Positions 53,391 through 63,903 are shown, counted from the stretch's first letter. The stretch: DNA of 64,000 nt from Marvania coccoides (GCA_963854735.1 OY978099.1:2046001-2110000); one strand, 5' to 3'. Translations and numbers: made by a program. Notes: generated by a model from the letters alone, not told the origin.

Positions 53391-54455
53391 TCACGACTTG
53401 AAAGCACATGCAGGGATAATATTGGTAGAGTAAAATATATCAGGCCAAAGTGGATCAGATTCTCTTATAGCAAGGCAATTGTGCCATCCCATGAATGGCA
53501 GAGTGTCCATCATTGGATTGTAAAAATCATCGTTAAAGAGGACAAGCTGCTCTGGCGATATCTTAAATGTGTCAAACCCAAACTTAGATAAGAATTTTGC
53601 CATTTGAAAATGGTTACTTCCTGGACCACCTTCGTCAATGCGCTGTAGTTTATGGCATTCAAAAATAACAATTCGCACTTGTTGAAGAATTTGTTCCCCA
53701 CCACGCAGCACAAGGTAATCATAACCCTCGGTGTCAGTCTTCAAAATAACAATCTCACGATTAGATATCAAGTCACTCTCTGCAAATATACTATCAAGTG
53801 TTGTCACATTCACTGTTATTTTCACCCCTGCATTTTCAATTAGTTGTTTTCCAAACTTTCCGTGCTCATTTCCAGCAGAATTGCTCTCTACTAAAGAAAA
53901 AGATGCTTGGCCTGTCGCATTAGAGACCGCCATATGGTATAAAGATATATCATTTGTAGTATTGAAATTTGTATAGAGCCTCTGGAAATTCGCAGGATTT
54001 GGCTCAAAAATGTGAAGTGATGAGGATATATTATTTACCAAGGCGCGATAGAAAGGAACAATTTGGCCAATATTTCCTCCAACGTCAATCATTACCCATT
54101 CAGAATTTTTATGTTTAGCTGTAGAAGCCAGTGCGGAGCTCAGTTCTATTAATCTAGATTTCAAGGCAATGGTACCATTTTCTCCATTGAACAAAGATTG
54201 ATTTATCTGAAAGTATTTCCACATACCATCATAGCATTGTTCTGCATCGTGAAACCTGCGAATGGCCCCTCTTTCAACACATGGTATGTAATTTTGAAAT
54301 GAGAGTGACATATCGGATTTCAACTTGTGTATGTACCTCGAGTTTAAAGAATATATCATTATGAATGTGCAAAGAACGATAACCAATGACTGACAGAACT
54401 TTTGACGTAAATAGGTATATCTTTCGGATAGCAGCCGTCGGTTCATATTTTCCAT
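53391..54455 (-). CDS. FkbM-family methyltransferase, type II membrane protein
   Basis: 354 aa, single exon. Basic N-terminus, then an anchor (SLVIVLCTFIMIYSL, about residues 24-38). The luminal part has WVMIDVGGNIGQ (SAM-binding motif I), LHIFEPNPANFQRL (acidic post-I), VTTLDSIF, and LKTDTEGYDYLVLRGG, the block order of FkbM proteins, which usually O-methylate sugars. Several N-x-S/T sites fit a secretory location. Alone on its strand between the CACTG element and intergenic DNA. The substrate cannot be told. AT-rich codon use like the other glycan genes here. Confidence 0.85.
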   Translation of the reverse strand: MENMNRRLLSERYTYLRQKFCQSLVIVLCTFIMIYSLNSRYIHKLKSDMSLSFQNYIPCVERGAIRRFHDAEQCYDGMWKYFQINQSLFNGENGTIALKSRLIELSSALASTAKHKNSEWVMIDVGGNIGQIVPFYRALVNNISSSLHIFEPNPANFQRLYTNFNTTNDISLYHMAVSNATGQASFSLVESNSAGNEHGKFGKQLIENAGVKITVNVTTLDSIFAESDLISNREIVILKTDTEGYDYLVLRGGEQILQQVRIVIFECHKLQRIDEGGPGSNHFQMAKFLSKFGFDTFKISPEQLVLFNDDFYNPMMDTLPFMGWHNCLAIRESDPLWPDIFYSTNIIPACAFKS

Positions 54456-55700
54456 TCCCGTCTCCTAGACAAAGTTTTTCGACCAAAAAATTGTTGAGCC
54501 AAACTGTATAGAATAGAATAATGTGGGATATACACACATGCTAATAAATAGAGGAACTGTTTAAAACCACATGCACGCACACCACCGCCACAACATCAAC
54601 AAGTAGCACAATTATGAGACCTCTCACTTTATTAAAACAATTCCTTGAAATAAACCCCGGGGTGTCTAAAGAAAGCGTCGCAGGGGTAAATTTAATTAAT
54701 TTAGCTTGCAAAATAATAGTCACCGCGCTTGGGAAAGCATATATTTGAATGAAAACCAAACCGGGGCATTCCGGGCCACCCGTACTTATTAGAAATATAT
54801 ATAATTGAGTGATGCAGTGGCAGCGAATAGCAACCCATTTTTTGCGACTGGTTTCCCCACCCACAGGGGTCCCACTCGTTGTGGGCGCGAGCGATGATCG
54901 AACTTTTTCTATGCCACGGCATACAGCACCAAACTTTGGCAAATGCAACTATGCCATATGACCATGCTTCTACCGGCGGTTCGCTGTGTACGCGGTGGCG
55001 CAGAGAAACCTGTTCTCTTCATGTCATTTTGCGACTGCACATAAAGGCTATTTTTGTCGGTTATCAATATTAAAGTCAATTTATAATGACTTATTTTATA
55101 TTTAAATGTTAGAAACAGTACTTTTAAAAACAGTCTTAATAGGGTACATTGCTGAATTTGACACATTTTTGCACCATCCTCATGGCCAAAATACCGACTT
55201 TCAGAAGCTCAAAAGTGCACAAAACCAATTATAATAGACCATATTGGCTATAATAGGCCGGCATTTTCTGTTCCTGATGCCATATCGCCTGGAATTTACC
55301 ATGACGGTCGTCCTGAAGACCAATCTTTATTTGCTTTCAATGAGCATTTCTAGGGAGCTGCATGTTCAACAGTAATCTATAATATCCCAAGTTCCTGCTT
55401 TAAAAAATGTTCTGAAATACTACAGCAGGCTTCATTTCCATATGGCCACTGCCTCTATTTGTGTTCGTCAATTATGTCTCTTGCGACGAGAATTGCCACG
55501 CCATAAACGCATTCTTAATTCTTTCAAATATGAAATCAACAAGAAAATCTCATAATAACGATTGTTGAAGGGAAAATTTGAAACAGGCATGAACATGCCT
55601 CGCGGAAGGGTCTCGAATCGTGGGGATTCCGTCCTTCCTCTTGAACATAGAATGAAAATATACGAATTGTAAGATTTTCCAAAGTTTAAGAATAAAGCCG
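54456..55700. other. Intergenic, no gene recognised
   Basis: AT-rich with short frames only. Presumed promoter region of the FkbM gene on its left side. Confidence 0.5.
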
Positions 55701-56533
55701 TTCAGGTAAAATTCTTCGGTAAATTTCTTTGGCAACAGCTAGGTGATTTTCTTGTTCCCCCGCCTTCCGCCTTCTTTGCCCTTCGGCGTAGATTTGAGAA
55801 CCACCACAGCTTGCTGCATTTCAGTGTATAATCTTGTAAAGATCTGAAGGTAACAATATCTTTACCAAATCCTCTCTCCTCAACCACAAATCACCTTCCG
55901 GCCCGTAGCCAGCCCAGCGCACCAAGATGCTCTCGTGCTCCACGCCCCTGAACTTCCGCGTGCGACGCTTCAAAAAGCGCTCCACCGTGTAGCGTTCTTC
56001 TCCTTCATCATCCCACTCTGCGGGGCCCGGCTCCTCCCGCTCGTGCCCAGGGAAAGAGCCGTCATCCCCAACCCAGACCTTCAACTGCGAGGTGTGGATT
56101 GCAGGGCTCCTCCTTGATCCCTCAGGAAGCTTCAATCGCACGTTGACACGGGATGGCACTGCTGTTACTTCAAACGGTCCCCAGAATGGCGGCATCAGCT
56201 TCTCGCCAGGGCCAGTGTCAGGCAGTTTCAAAAACTTGCGGTTGACTAACACCTTGTCGCCCACCTGGAAGGTGTGCTCTGATCTGTGCAGGTCCACCCT
56301 GTCCTTCATGCACCGTTTCGTTAAGTTATCTCCAGATCAAACAGAGCCATCTTCGTCATCCAGCGCGCGTACGGCGCAGACGCAGGCATTTGCTTCTGCG
56401 TCCAAAAATCCTTGACAGAGTGGTGGTCAGAAAAGACCTTCACCGGCACACCCTTCAAGTAATTCGGCCACTCGTTCAGGCGTGTATCACCACCAGCACC
56501 TCCTGGTCGCGGGTGGAGTAATTCTTCTCCGCT
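55701..56533 (-). mobile_element. Family B fragment B-3, left part
   Basis: Minus-strand pol end with chromodomain (frame 55,821-56,309; YTVERFLKRRTRKFRG, VRWAGYG), then a deletion near 56,330 into RNase H (VFSDHHSVKDF). No LTR remains. RNase H is cut at CTTCTCCGCT and continues at 58,096 with GAACTCAGCTTCCGC, contiguous in B-1 and B-2. Confidence 0.83.
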
Positions 56534-56645
56534 ACATACATTACATGGTTTTAAGTCCGCACAAAAGGGCAACTAAGACCCCATAGCAGACTGGCACGCT
56601 AGTGAAAGCCGTGCGCGTAGGAATAAATAAATAAATGAATGATAA

Positions 56646-56965
56646 TAAGTGTAGAGGCCTACGTAAATGCGCTTCCGTGAACGGAAGAAAAGTATCAGGG
56701 TATATGCGGTAAAGTATTAGAACCCTTGAATATGCCGTGAAGTACGTATATGCTTGATATGCTTGCCATCAAATCAAATATGCAACGATAGAAACTACGA
56801 AAATAAATATATGAACGGTGTTGAAATGCACTGTATCCGTTCGTTAATGGAAGAAAGGTATCAGAGTGTATGTGGTAAAGTATTATAACACGTATATGCC
56901 GTGAAGTATGTATATGCTTGATATGCGTGTCGTCAATTCAAATATGCAACGATAGAAATATAGAT
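56646..56965. repeat. Direct tandem duplication of about 160 bp
   Basis: Two diverged copies share GTATATGCTTGATATGC, AAATATGCAACGATAGAAA and GGAAGAAAGGTATCAG-type words. Confidence 0.8.
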
Positions 56966-56966
56966 T

Positions 56967-57286
56967 GTATACATACATACATACATACATTACAGGTTTA
57001 AAGTCCGCACAAAGAAGCAACTGAGGCAACATAGCAGACTGGCACCGAAGTGCAAGCAGAAATAATAATAATAATAAATTGATGAATGAACATGATAATG
57101 AAGAAAGACCAAAGAAAAACCAACCGCTTAAAAGAAACAGAGAAAAGAATAACAAAGGAAAATAAAAGAAAAGCTTATATCCAACCACGCAGCTTCTCGT
57201 ACTCGCCAGCGTCATGGCTGGCTTTAATGAAAGAAGCAACCTGCTTCGGAGCTTGCTGCAAAAACTGAAAAAGATTCGGAGGATAT
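56967..57286 (-). mobile_element. 5'-truncated LINE 3' end
   Basis: About 320 bp matching the L1 3' end and its last codons, with a five-unit ACAT tail at 56,971-56,992. Same truncation area as the A-1 copy. Confidence 0.85.
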
Positions 57287-58095
57287 GTATATAATCCTTG
57301 TTAAATTGCACAATGTCCATTCATTCCATGCACTCATCGCCATTAACCGCTCGCTGTCACACCGCTGCACAAAAGAATGCCAAATCATGCCACCACTGGC
57401 GCACCTCACATGTCCACCACATAACCTGTTGTTCTCAAGGAAAAAGCCGAAAAGATTGGGACGCAGCAGGAGCCCCTAAGCCGAAAGCGAATATAAACGA
57501 GAAAACAGGATAGTAAGGATGTAAGATGTCAAATCAACAGAGCACTGGCAGCTGATATCTCAACTTCAGGAACTTTGCATCAATCGCTGTCGGCCTCTAA
57601 CCATTGCTCACTCAAGGAAAAAGCCGGAAACAATCTGGGGCGCGGGGCCACCCCTTAAGCCGAAAGCGTGAAAGAAAACGAGTGGTAGCAAGGGAAGGCG
57701 AAGACGGTGAAGGCACAAGCGGCAATACAGTCGAACAAGTCCCCGCCCATCAGAGAAACAAAGAGCAGCAAATAAGCGATTATTATATGATTCGAGGAAC
57801 ACGTGAGCACAGAACTCGGGTGATATATCATAGTTTATGGGAGAATAATACGTTAGGTGAAGATCTAACATCTAAATGTAAAAGTTGCGATATTTGCTGA
57901 ACAAAGTTCACCACGTTGAAAACATGCCAGATATGGTGTGAAGTAGAAGAGAAAAGAACAAACCAAAATTATTCTGAGAGTCGATCTAAAGATGTTCGCT
58001 TCTGCCAACTGTTCGACAAGACCCGAAGGTTCTGAAGAGTAGCTGGCAGATGCGATAGATGACTATGAAATTTATATTAATTATGAACTATATAT

Positions 58096-58191
58096 GAACT
58101 CAGCTTCCGCGACAAAAACTCAGTAGGTGCAGCACGCCGTCGTCGTCGTCTTGGGATAGCGAGGCGCCGAGACCCAGCAGCGACGCGTCCA
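58096..58191 (-). mobile_element. Family B fragment B-3, right part
   Basis: RNase H remnant (complement of GACGCGTCGCTGCTGGGTCTCG) with small deletions, ending at GACGCGTCC where the AGGCTTA repeat begins. Confidence 0.78.
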
Positions 58192-58430
58192 CTATGCTTA
58201 AGGTTTGTGCTTACCGAGGGCTTACTGGGGGCTGAATTTCGGCTTACTGGCATAGGCTTACGCATGGCTTACCCAGGGGAGGTGCTGAAACCCCGGGGAA
58301 TGTGCTCCCTAGTGCTCTGTGGTTCATTATCAATGCACCCCTTTGCCTGAATTCAAGTTGTTTCCAGCTTGAAAAATTATGCCCCCTTAGGCTTATGGGT
58401 GGCTTACAAACATGCTTGCGCCTTTCTGGT
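58192..58430. repeat. AGGCTTA-type element fragment
   Basis: Starts ACTATGCTTAAGG, has seven or more GGCTTA words, and matches 50,070-50,300 through ATGCACCCCTTTGCCTGA and GTGGCTTACAAACATG. Confidence 0.68.
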
Positions 58431-58563
58431 CTTGACTCGGCTTTTTCTGTATGGAATCCTTAATACTTGGATCATGAGCTAATTATAATGCAAATTACAA
58501 TGTAGTATATTATAAATGATAAATGATACATGGGATATGCGTGTAAAAACTCCTGAGTCCTCA

Positions 58564-59800
58564 TCAGGCAGCGGCAGAGATGCTGAACCTGTTAAAACTT
58601 GTTAAACATTGCTGCGGAGGCACGCGTTCAGCGTCATACGCACCGTGCCCATGTAGTCTTCTGCTACGGGTTTCCTCCCTCCACGGTCCACGTACGGTGA
58701 TTCGGGCGATGAACTTCGCCCGCATCTCGAGGTACACGCTAAGGTTCTCCGGTTCGCAATAGGTGTACGCAGCCTTCACGCAGGGCCGCTTGTTGCAGAC
58801 CTGCGCAGCACAAAAAATCAACGTTAAATCAGATCGTTTATGCAATATTGCTGTGCTGCCCAGCGCACACGCATTTACATGATTTTACCTGGTGCAGCCA
58901 CATGGCGGGTATGGATACCACGTCGGGTATGGATACCACGTGGCGGGTATGGATACCACGTCCCCCGCTCTCTGGTGGAATGTTATCACCGCTTCTCCAC
59001 CGAACATCTTCCTCAACTCTTCCACGTCGGCCTCGCTGAGCACCACAGGTTCCTCCCTCGCCAGCCCCTTCCCTTGCTGCCTTCTCTTCACCCACTCGTT
59101 CACCTTCTCTGCTATTTCGGGGCTGAACAGATTCCACCTCGCCAGGACCTCTCCCGCCGGCAGCTTCTCTCCAAGCGGTCCATCCTGCACCGTGAACAAT
59201 GAAATCTAGGTCAATTCACAGTTTTCATACCAAGTAACGACCCCCCCCCCCCCCCAATTCAGTTGTTTAGGGGGCGCTTACCTTTATGTCGAAGGCCACG
59301 TTGCGAGCGTCCGCCCGGTCGTAGTGCGGGCCCGTCCCGTGCCACCCCACCACGTCCACGAACGCCAGTGCCCTGGTCGACGGGTCGCTCACGCCGAAGC
59401 AAAACTTTGTGGAATCACCCTTGGCTATCTCGTCAAGCACGTGCCCACAGCGGTCCTTGCTGTTCAGCTCCGGTCCAACCTGCACGTACGGGGGGGGGCG
59501 TCTTCCAGCTGGACAACGGATATTTGAAAAAATCCCACCATGTCTTAAATCGCCTGGGGAGCTGCTGCCTCGCCGCTGGTATCCGGTCTCGTTCCGCCCT
59601 GGTGATGTCCCGGGCTAGTTCCGCCCTGGTGATGGAGAACTCGGGCTTGACGAGGCAGCGCTCCATGGTCGGCGCCAACACCGGCAGCCTCCGCCTGCTT
59701 GTACTCGTCTGCCACTTTCGCGACTTTGTCGAGGTCGTCCTCCAACACAATGGGGAGAAAGGGCATTGTCGAGACCAAGAACCAGCTAGCTGACACCCTT
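58564..59800 (-). pseudogene. JmjC-domain oxygenase (KDM3-like), frame-broken
   Basis: Three 3' exons are placed: about 59,800-59,282, 59,184-58,889 and 58,800-58,564, with GT-AG introns of 97 and 88 nt. The Fe(II) ligands are visible: H and D in GTGPHYDRADARNV, and the second H in the exon junction WLHQ/VCNKRPCVKA, followed by EPENLSVYLEMRAKFI. This order matches JmjC histone demethylases, near KDM3. Two lesions break it: nine Cs near 59,490 where eight keep frame (WKTPPP/YVQVGPEL), and a 38-bp tandem insertion at 58,902-58,961. Without the insertion the middle exon is exactly 86 codons. The frame also changes upstream of 59,700, so the 5' part is unresolved. Confidence 0.68.
58902..58961 (-). 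repeat. Three tandem copies of an 18-20-bp exon segment
   Basis: GTGGTATCCATACCCG (minus strand) three times within the JmjC exon. Unit lengths of 20 and 18 bp add 38 bases and shift frame. Confidence 0.88.
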
Positions 59801-59839
59801 TACAAGCCCTGCCCATGCATACCATCCTCAAGATTCCGT

Positions 59840-60511
59840 AGCTCGTGATTAAATACTACAAATATTATATCCCACCCCCTGGAGGAGGGAGAGGGGACGA
59901 CGTATAATTATAATGCTGATAAAGAAACTCAATCACCAAACGAACCAGGCAAGTCCACGCCTTTTGAGATCTATTGCCTTTTATGCAGCATTTAAGCTCC
60001 TTGAAACGCCAATATCTTCTTCTGAAGACCACGTTGCCTTCAGGGCGGCCCAGTTTCTTTCAAACGCTGCATCGTGAGCATTGAGCCACCTTCCAGACCA
60101 ATGAAATAACGCACACATGTCCCAATGGCAGCGAACTTGAATTTCAGAACCATTACTGAAACGCAGCCACTTGTCAGCCTGCATCTTCTCTCCCCACACT
60201 TACGCACCCTCGGCTCTTCCGATCACGCTTTGCATATCCCAAAGGACGCTCCCAGCCGAGATATCTAATGCAGATCATACCGGAAAAAGAAATAAGCATA
60301 ACAAGCCTGCAGAAGCATATGTGATATGCTTTATTTGGGCAATGACGTCAAGTGAGACAATGGAGTCCAAAAGCAGCACCTAGAAATTGGATGTTGACAA
60401 GGTTTAGATGCGGAGGGCTGTGCACTGTATAAATAGGAGAGCTGTGCACTGTATAAATAGGAAATATTTAAAATCAAAGGAAATAGTTAATATCATTATT
60501 TTTTGGAATGA
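59840..60511. other. No gene recognised
   Basis: A 72-codon minus frame at 59,981-60,199 (WLRFSNGSEIQVRCHWDMC) is unidentified. It could be a further upstream exon of the JmjC gene, but no splice link was found. Confidence 0.35.
60417..60464. repeat. 24-bp tandem duplication carrying TATAAATAG
   Basis: GCTGTGCACTGTATAAATAGG twice, 24-bp period, between the JmjC gene and the 3' end of the glycosyltransferase gene. Confidence 0.85.
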
Positions 60512-61960
60512 TTACATTCGTATTGCGTAACTTGTACATTCGTCTTGAAAAGTATACCAAACGCGTAAGCCATGCAATGCACAAAACTCCTCTGCGGCTT
60601 TCTTCACTCCAACATGGCTAAGGCTGCAATTATAACCAATTCCTGAAATCCAGCCATTGCCAGGTCGCATTATTTCGAATGCGGACTCTAGTCCGTGCAC
60701 AGTTTCATTATACGAACTCAGAGAATTCAGGTACACAAAATCAATATTGCGCATGATGGTTGCATTGAAATCTTCACCAAACTTTGTATTGTAGATTTTA
60801 GTATGGGGTACTGACGAAGACGCTACAATTTTTTCGTACATGCTGGCTTTGGAATCAGTAGGGCTCGAGAAATTTGACAACGAATTTACAAACCACACAG
60901 CTTTTGGTTTTAACGTGTTTAATAAATATAATGAGAACTCATCCTCAGGATGACCAATATGCATAATTTCGTTAGCAGCTGCCAATGTATGTAGTGAATA
61001 CCGAGTTTGCATTTCTGCAGGCTTTTGGCGAGTAATCACATAGGCCCAAGTGTTTCGCATTTGGTCCAATTTTTGCCATAGTGACAAACGTGCATTTAAG
61101 ACATGAACAATAATGCTAGCCGATCCAGGACCTCCAACATATGGTTCCAGCGTACGAACTGTCAGCAATTTTGGATTAAAATATCGGTTCATATGCGATT
61201 GTTCATAAAAGTGCCCCCTTCTGCCATGTAAGGCAATGGCTAGGTTAAGCCCTTGGAAATGGAGCCTCATGTCTTTTGTTGGGCAAAAACCAAACTGGCC
61301 TGCATTAAAAACAGATACATTATTTTTCATCATGACAGCCATTTCCTCAGGAGAATAATCAGAATGGCTCCAATATATTCTGCTGTGAGCCCAACTTTCA
61401 TGCCCCCCATAATCACTTTTGACGTGAAGTTTGCCTTGCTCCCTTGCAATATTTTCAAAAATAGGCTGCAATGGGCCAGTTATAACCATGTCAACATCTA
61501 AAAATAGAACAGCACTATACAAATCAATGGCGTTTACTAAGTCGAATACTTTTGTTTTACGCATACTCGCAAGGATCGCATGGCAATGTTTATTAGTACA
61601 ATTTGTCGCATCCATATCGTGAATAATAGTTGATACTCCGGCAGGGAAATAATCTTTTGCCGCATCTGCAAAACGACTATCTGCTAAGACAAATATATCA
61701 ATATTATCATTCTCAGGAAAAGATCGTAATGTTGCTAGCTGCAGGCGCAATAATTGTACATAATTAACATCCTGTCCTCCAATTGTATAATACAACATCC
61801 AAGTGTTTTTTTTTTGGAAAGCCGTATGCAGTATAGATTGGAATGAACTTTGATGGGGGTACAAATAAAAAAGAAATAGTGGCAATGCGAAGAGGAAGAG
61901 GAATGATATTCTACTGGACGGCTTACTGAGGGCAAAATGGTTTTGCAGATATAAAGTCAT
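60512..61960 (-). CDS. GT8-like glycosyltransferase with C-terminal methyltransferase-like domain
   Basis: 482 aa, single exon. Signal anchor at about residues 19-35 (ISFLFLFALPLFLFYLY). Residues about 55-290 look like a GT-A transferase: WMLYYTIGGQDVNYV, the DxD motif in AVLFLDVDMVITGPL, VFNAGQFGF, and YEQSHMNRYF. The C-terminal 130 residues (about 350-482) resemble the Methyltransf_24 fold: IDFVYLNSLSSYNETVHGL and MRPGNGWISGIGYN, then GVKKAAEEFC. Expected acidic positions are replaced, so the second domain may be inactive or changed. I infer a Golgi glycan enzyme; donor unknown. Confidence 0.75.
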   Translation of the reverse strand: MTLYLQNHFALSKPSSRISFLFLFALPLFLFYLYPHQSSFQSILHTAFQKKNTWMLYYTIGGQDVNYVQLLRLQLATLRSFPENDNIDIFVLADSRFADAAKDYFPAGVSTIIHDMDATNCTNKHCHAILASMRKTKVFDLVNAIDLYSAVLFLDVDMVITGPLQPIFENIAREQGKLHVKSDYGGHESWAHSRIYWSHSDYSPEEMAVMMKNNVSVFNAGQFGFCPTKDMRLHFQGLNLAIALHGRRGHFYEQSHMNRYFNPKLLTVRTLEPYVGGPGSASIIVHVLNARLSLWQKLDQMRNTWAYVITRQKPAEMQTRYSLHTLAAANEIMHIGHPEDEFSLYLLNTLKPKAVWFVNSLSNFSSPTDSKASMYEKIVASSSVPHTKIYNTKFGEDFNATIMRNIDFVYLNSLSSYNETVHGLESAFEIMRPGNGWISGIGYNCSLSHVGVKKAAEEFCALHGLRVWYTFQDECTSYAIRM

Positions 61961-62757
61961 AATGTATTCGTAAATTTGCAGGAAAAAGGGAGTCTATGAC
62001 GAATGCAATTTAACGCAATGCGAAACTATATAACTATATAACGAAACTATGTATACTATAATGTTTGAAGAGGGAAAAGATTACGGACATCCTGAAAAAA
62101 AAAATTAAAGATAAAGCCCTACGACAAAATTCGAAAATGTATATCTAGGCAAATGAGGTAAATGGTTGCCAGTTATCAAGCGAGATTTACAATGGTTCTG
62201 GGGTGCACATTTCCTGCCATGCTACTGGCTGCACCCCCCCACCCCCCCACTCCCTTCGCCTCCCCCCCACACCCCCACTCCCACCCCACCCTCCGGCTAG
62301 AAACTCTTGTATTCGATCTGCCTTAGGGGGAGTGCCCTAAGGAGACCATGCATAGGCGGCTGGGAGGTCCTGGAAATTTACAAACTTACATTGCTCCTTG
62401 GCTTAAGTCAGGCTTAAGTCTGGCTTACGGTCCTAAGCCTAGCTTTAAGTTTGGATTACCCATGGATTACAATATTGCGACACTTATATACATTGCTTGC
62501 ACTCACCTCCTCCTGTTATGCTTGCTTTTAATTTTGGCGCAATGTTTTCTGCGCTTGCATTTTCGCAAATATAGATGAAAGGCGGCGAGAAATTGTTGTC
62601 AGGAAACCCCCGTTTCTTGGGCGCTTTTCTCACCCTTCTTTCCCTACAACTTTGCAGGTGAGATCCTTTCACTTATTACCTTTAAACACTCGGGGGTGTG
62701 AAATTTCTGGACCATTTTATTATTTTATTTTTACACAAATTGCGAAGGAAACACCAC

Positions 62758-62975
62758 ATCTATAGAAGATTAGGAAGGTCTTTGATGTGGTCAAGTATTT
62801 GGACGAGGGAAACCTTTGAGTAGGAACAGTGCACCTACTATAGGCGTCTTTATACATTTAGCCACAATCTACAGAAGAATTGGAATCGGTCTTTGATTGT
62901 GGTACACTCGATAAGTGACTGGACGAGAGAAACCTTTCAGTAGGAACTGTTCACCTTCCATAGGGTGTCTCTTTA
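62758..62975. repeat. Tandem duplication of about 110 bp
   Basis: Two diverged units share AGAAGA(A)TTGGAA, GGTCTTTGAT, GGACGAGAGAAACCTTT and AGTAGGAACTGTTCACC-type words. Confidence 0.82.
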
Positions 62976-63427
62976 AATCTTTATTTTTGGTTGAGAAATA
63001 AAGCTGACCTTAATCATCCTCAGGTGCTTATTGGGCATATGATGAAGAAAGTGTTATATTGCTTGCACTCACCTCCTCCTGATATGCATGCCAGCTTTCT
63101 TCGCGGCTTGTAAACCCTAAACCCTAAAGCCATGCTTTCACTGCAAGCAACTGCAATGAAAGCATGCTTTCTTCTATCAATCTATCGAAGCAGGACTGCT
63201 TCGATGTTACCGCTCGACAGTGTGATACAAGCTGCTGCTGGGCTGGCGGCAGTCTCAGCAGGCACCTGGGCGACACGAATCGCCCACCCCGCCACCGTTC
63301 ATTGGCAGGTAGTTCCTCACCGCCTTCCTCACCATGCATTCTTTAGACGATTGGGGCATAGATGCACCTGGGGGAGCACCTGATCCGCAGGGAAGCAGCA
63401 GGGAGGAGTGCGGCGGAGGCGACGCAG

Positions 63428-63555
63428 AGCGGCGATGACGGGAAAATGAATTGCATGATGACTATGAGAAGAAGAAAATCACATGACTGAATGAATGAAC
63501 TGCGTGTGGAGACATTGGATTACCAATAGTCCGAAAATGCATCCCTGTCTAACAA
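63428..63555. repeat. Diverged copy of 53,240-53,360
   Basis: Same order of shared words over about 120 bp, here without a CACTG end on its left. Confidence 0.8.
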
Positions 63556-63903
63556 CGGAATTAGAAGAAAGCGTTTAATGTTGGCGCAATGTTTTTTTTA
63601 GCCCGGATTTTTGCAAATATAAAAAAATGGATGTAGGATCTAAGCCGCAAATAGGTTAGCCACGGTCTGTGTCTATTGCTCTGAGTGCATGCCCCGAGTT
63701 GCTCGCATGACCGTAAACCAGAGCGAACACTTTCCCACGCCCAACCTGAAAGATCTAAATCAACTAACCATAACATAAAGTCCCCAAAACGCGTCTCTCG
63801 CACAGTAACAGTTACATTCCTACTCACAATATCATATCTGCTCCTCCGCGCTCCACAACAATCCTCGGCCCTCCCAAAATTATACGATCATTTTTTCCAA
63901 CCA

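Larger units (their letters stand above)
56534..58095. other. 1.56-kb block inserted into B-3
   Basis: Bounded exactly by family B RNase H sequence on both sides. It starts with a LINE 3' end (56,534-56,625; ACATACATTACATGG tail), then a direct duplication of about 160 bp (56,646-56,800 and 56,815-56,965), a second LINE 3' end (56,967-57,286) and a 70-bp duplicated stretch (57,431-57,500 and 57,611-57,681). No gene recognised; the 98-codon frame at 57,604-57,900 lies in the duplicated part. Confidence 0.7.
61961..63903. other. Intergenic with small repeats
   Basis: No gene recognised. Holds a C-rich tract (62,227-62,294), an AGGCTTA-type fragment (62,390-62,470), a 28-bp direct repeat (ATTGCTTGCACTCACCTCC; about 62,488 and 63,057), a related pair GGCGCAATGTTTT (62,538 and 63,580), and CCCTAAACCCTAAA near 63,112. 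Confidence 0.5.

Noticed and set aside
59760..59850. Remnant of the gag-only element at the 5' side of the JmjC gene
   Set aside because: A few shared words (AAGACCAAGAAC-like, AAGCCCTG, ATCATCAAGAT-like) but too short and gapped to claim homology by eye.
63112..63127. CCCTAAACCCTAAA as a telomere
   Set aside because: Only two units inside unique sequence with genes and transposons on both sides; at most a hint of the plant-type telomere motif.
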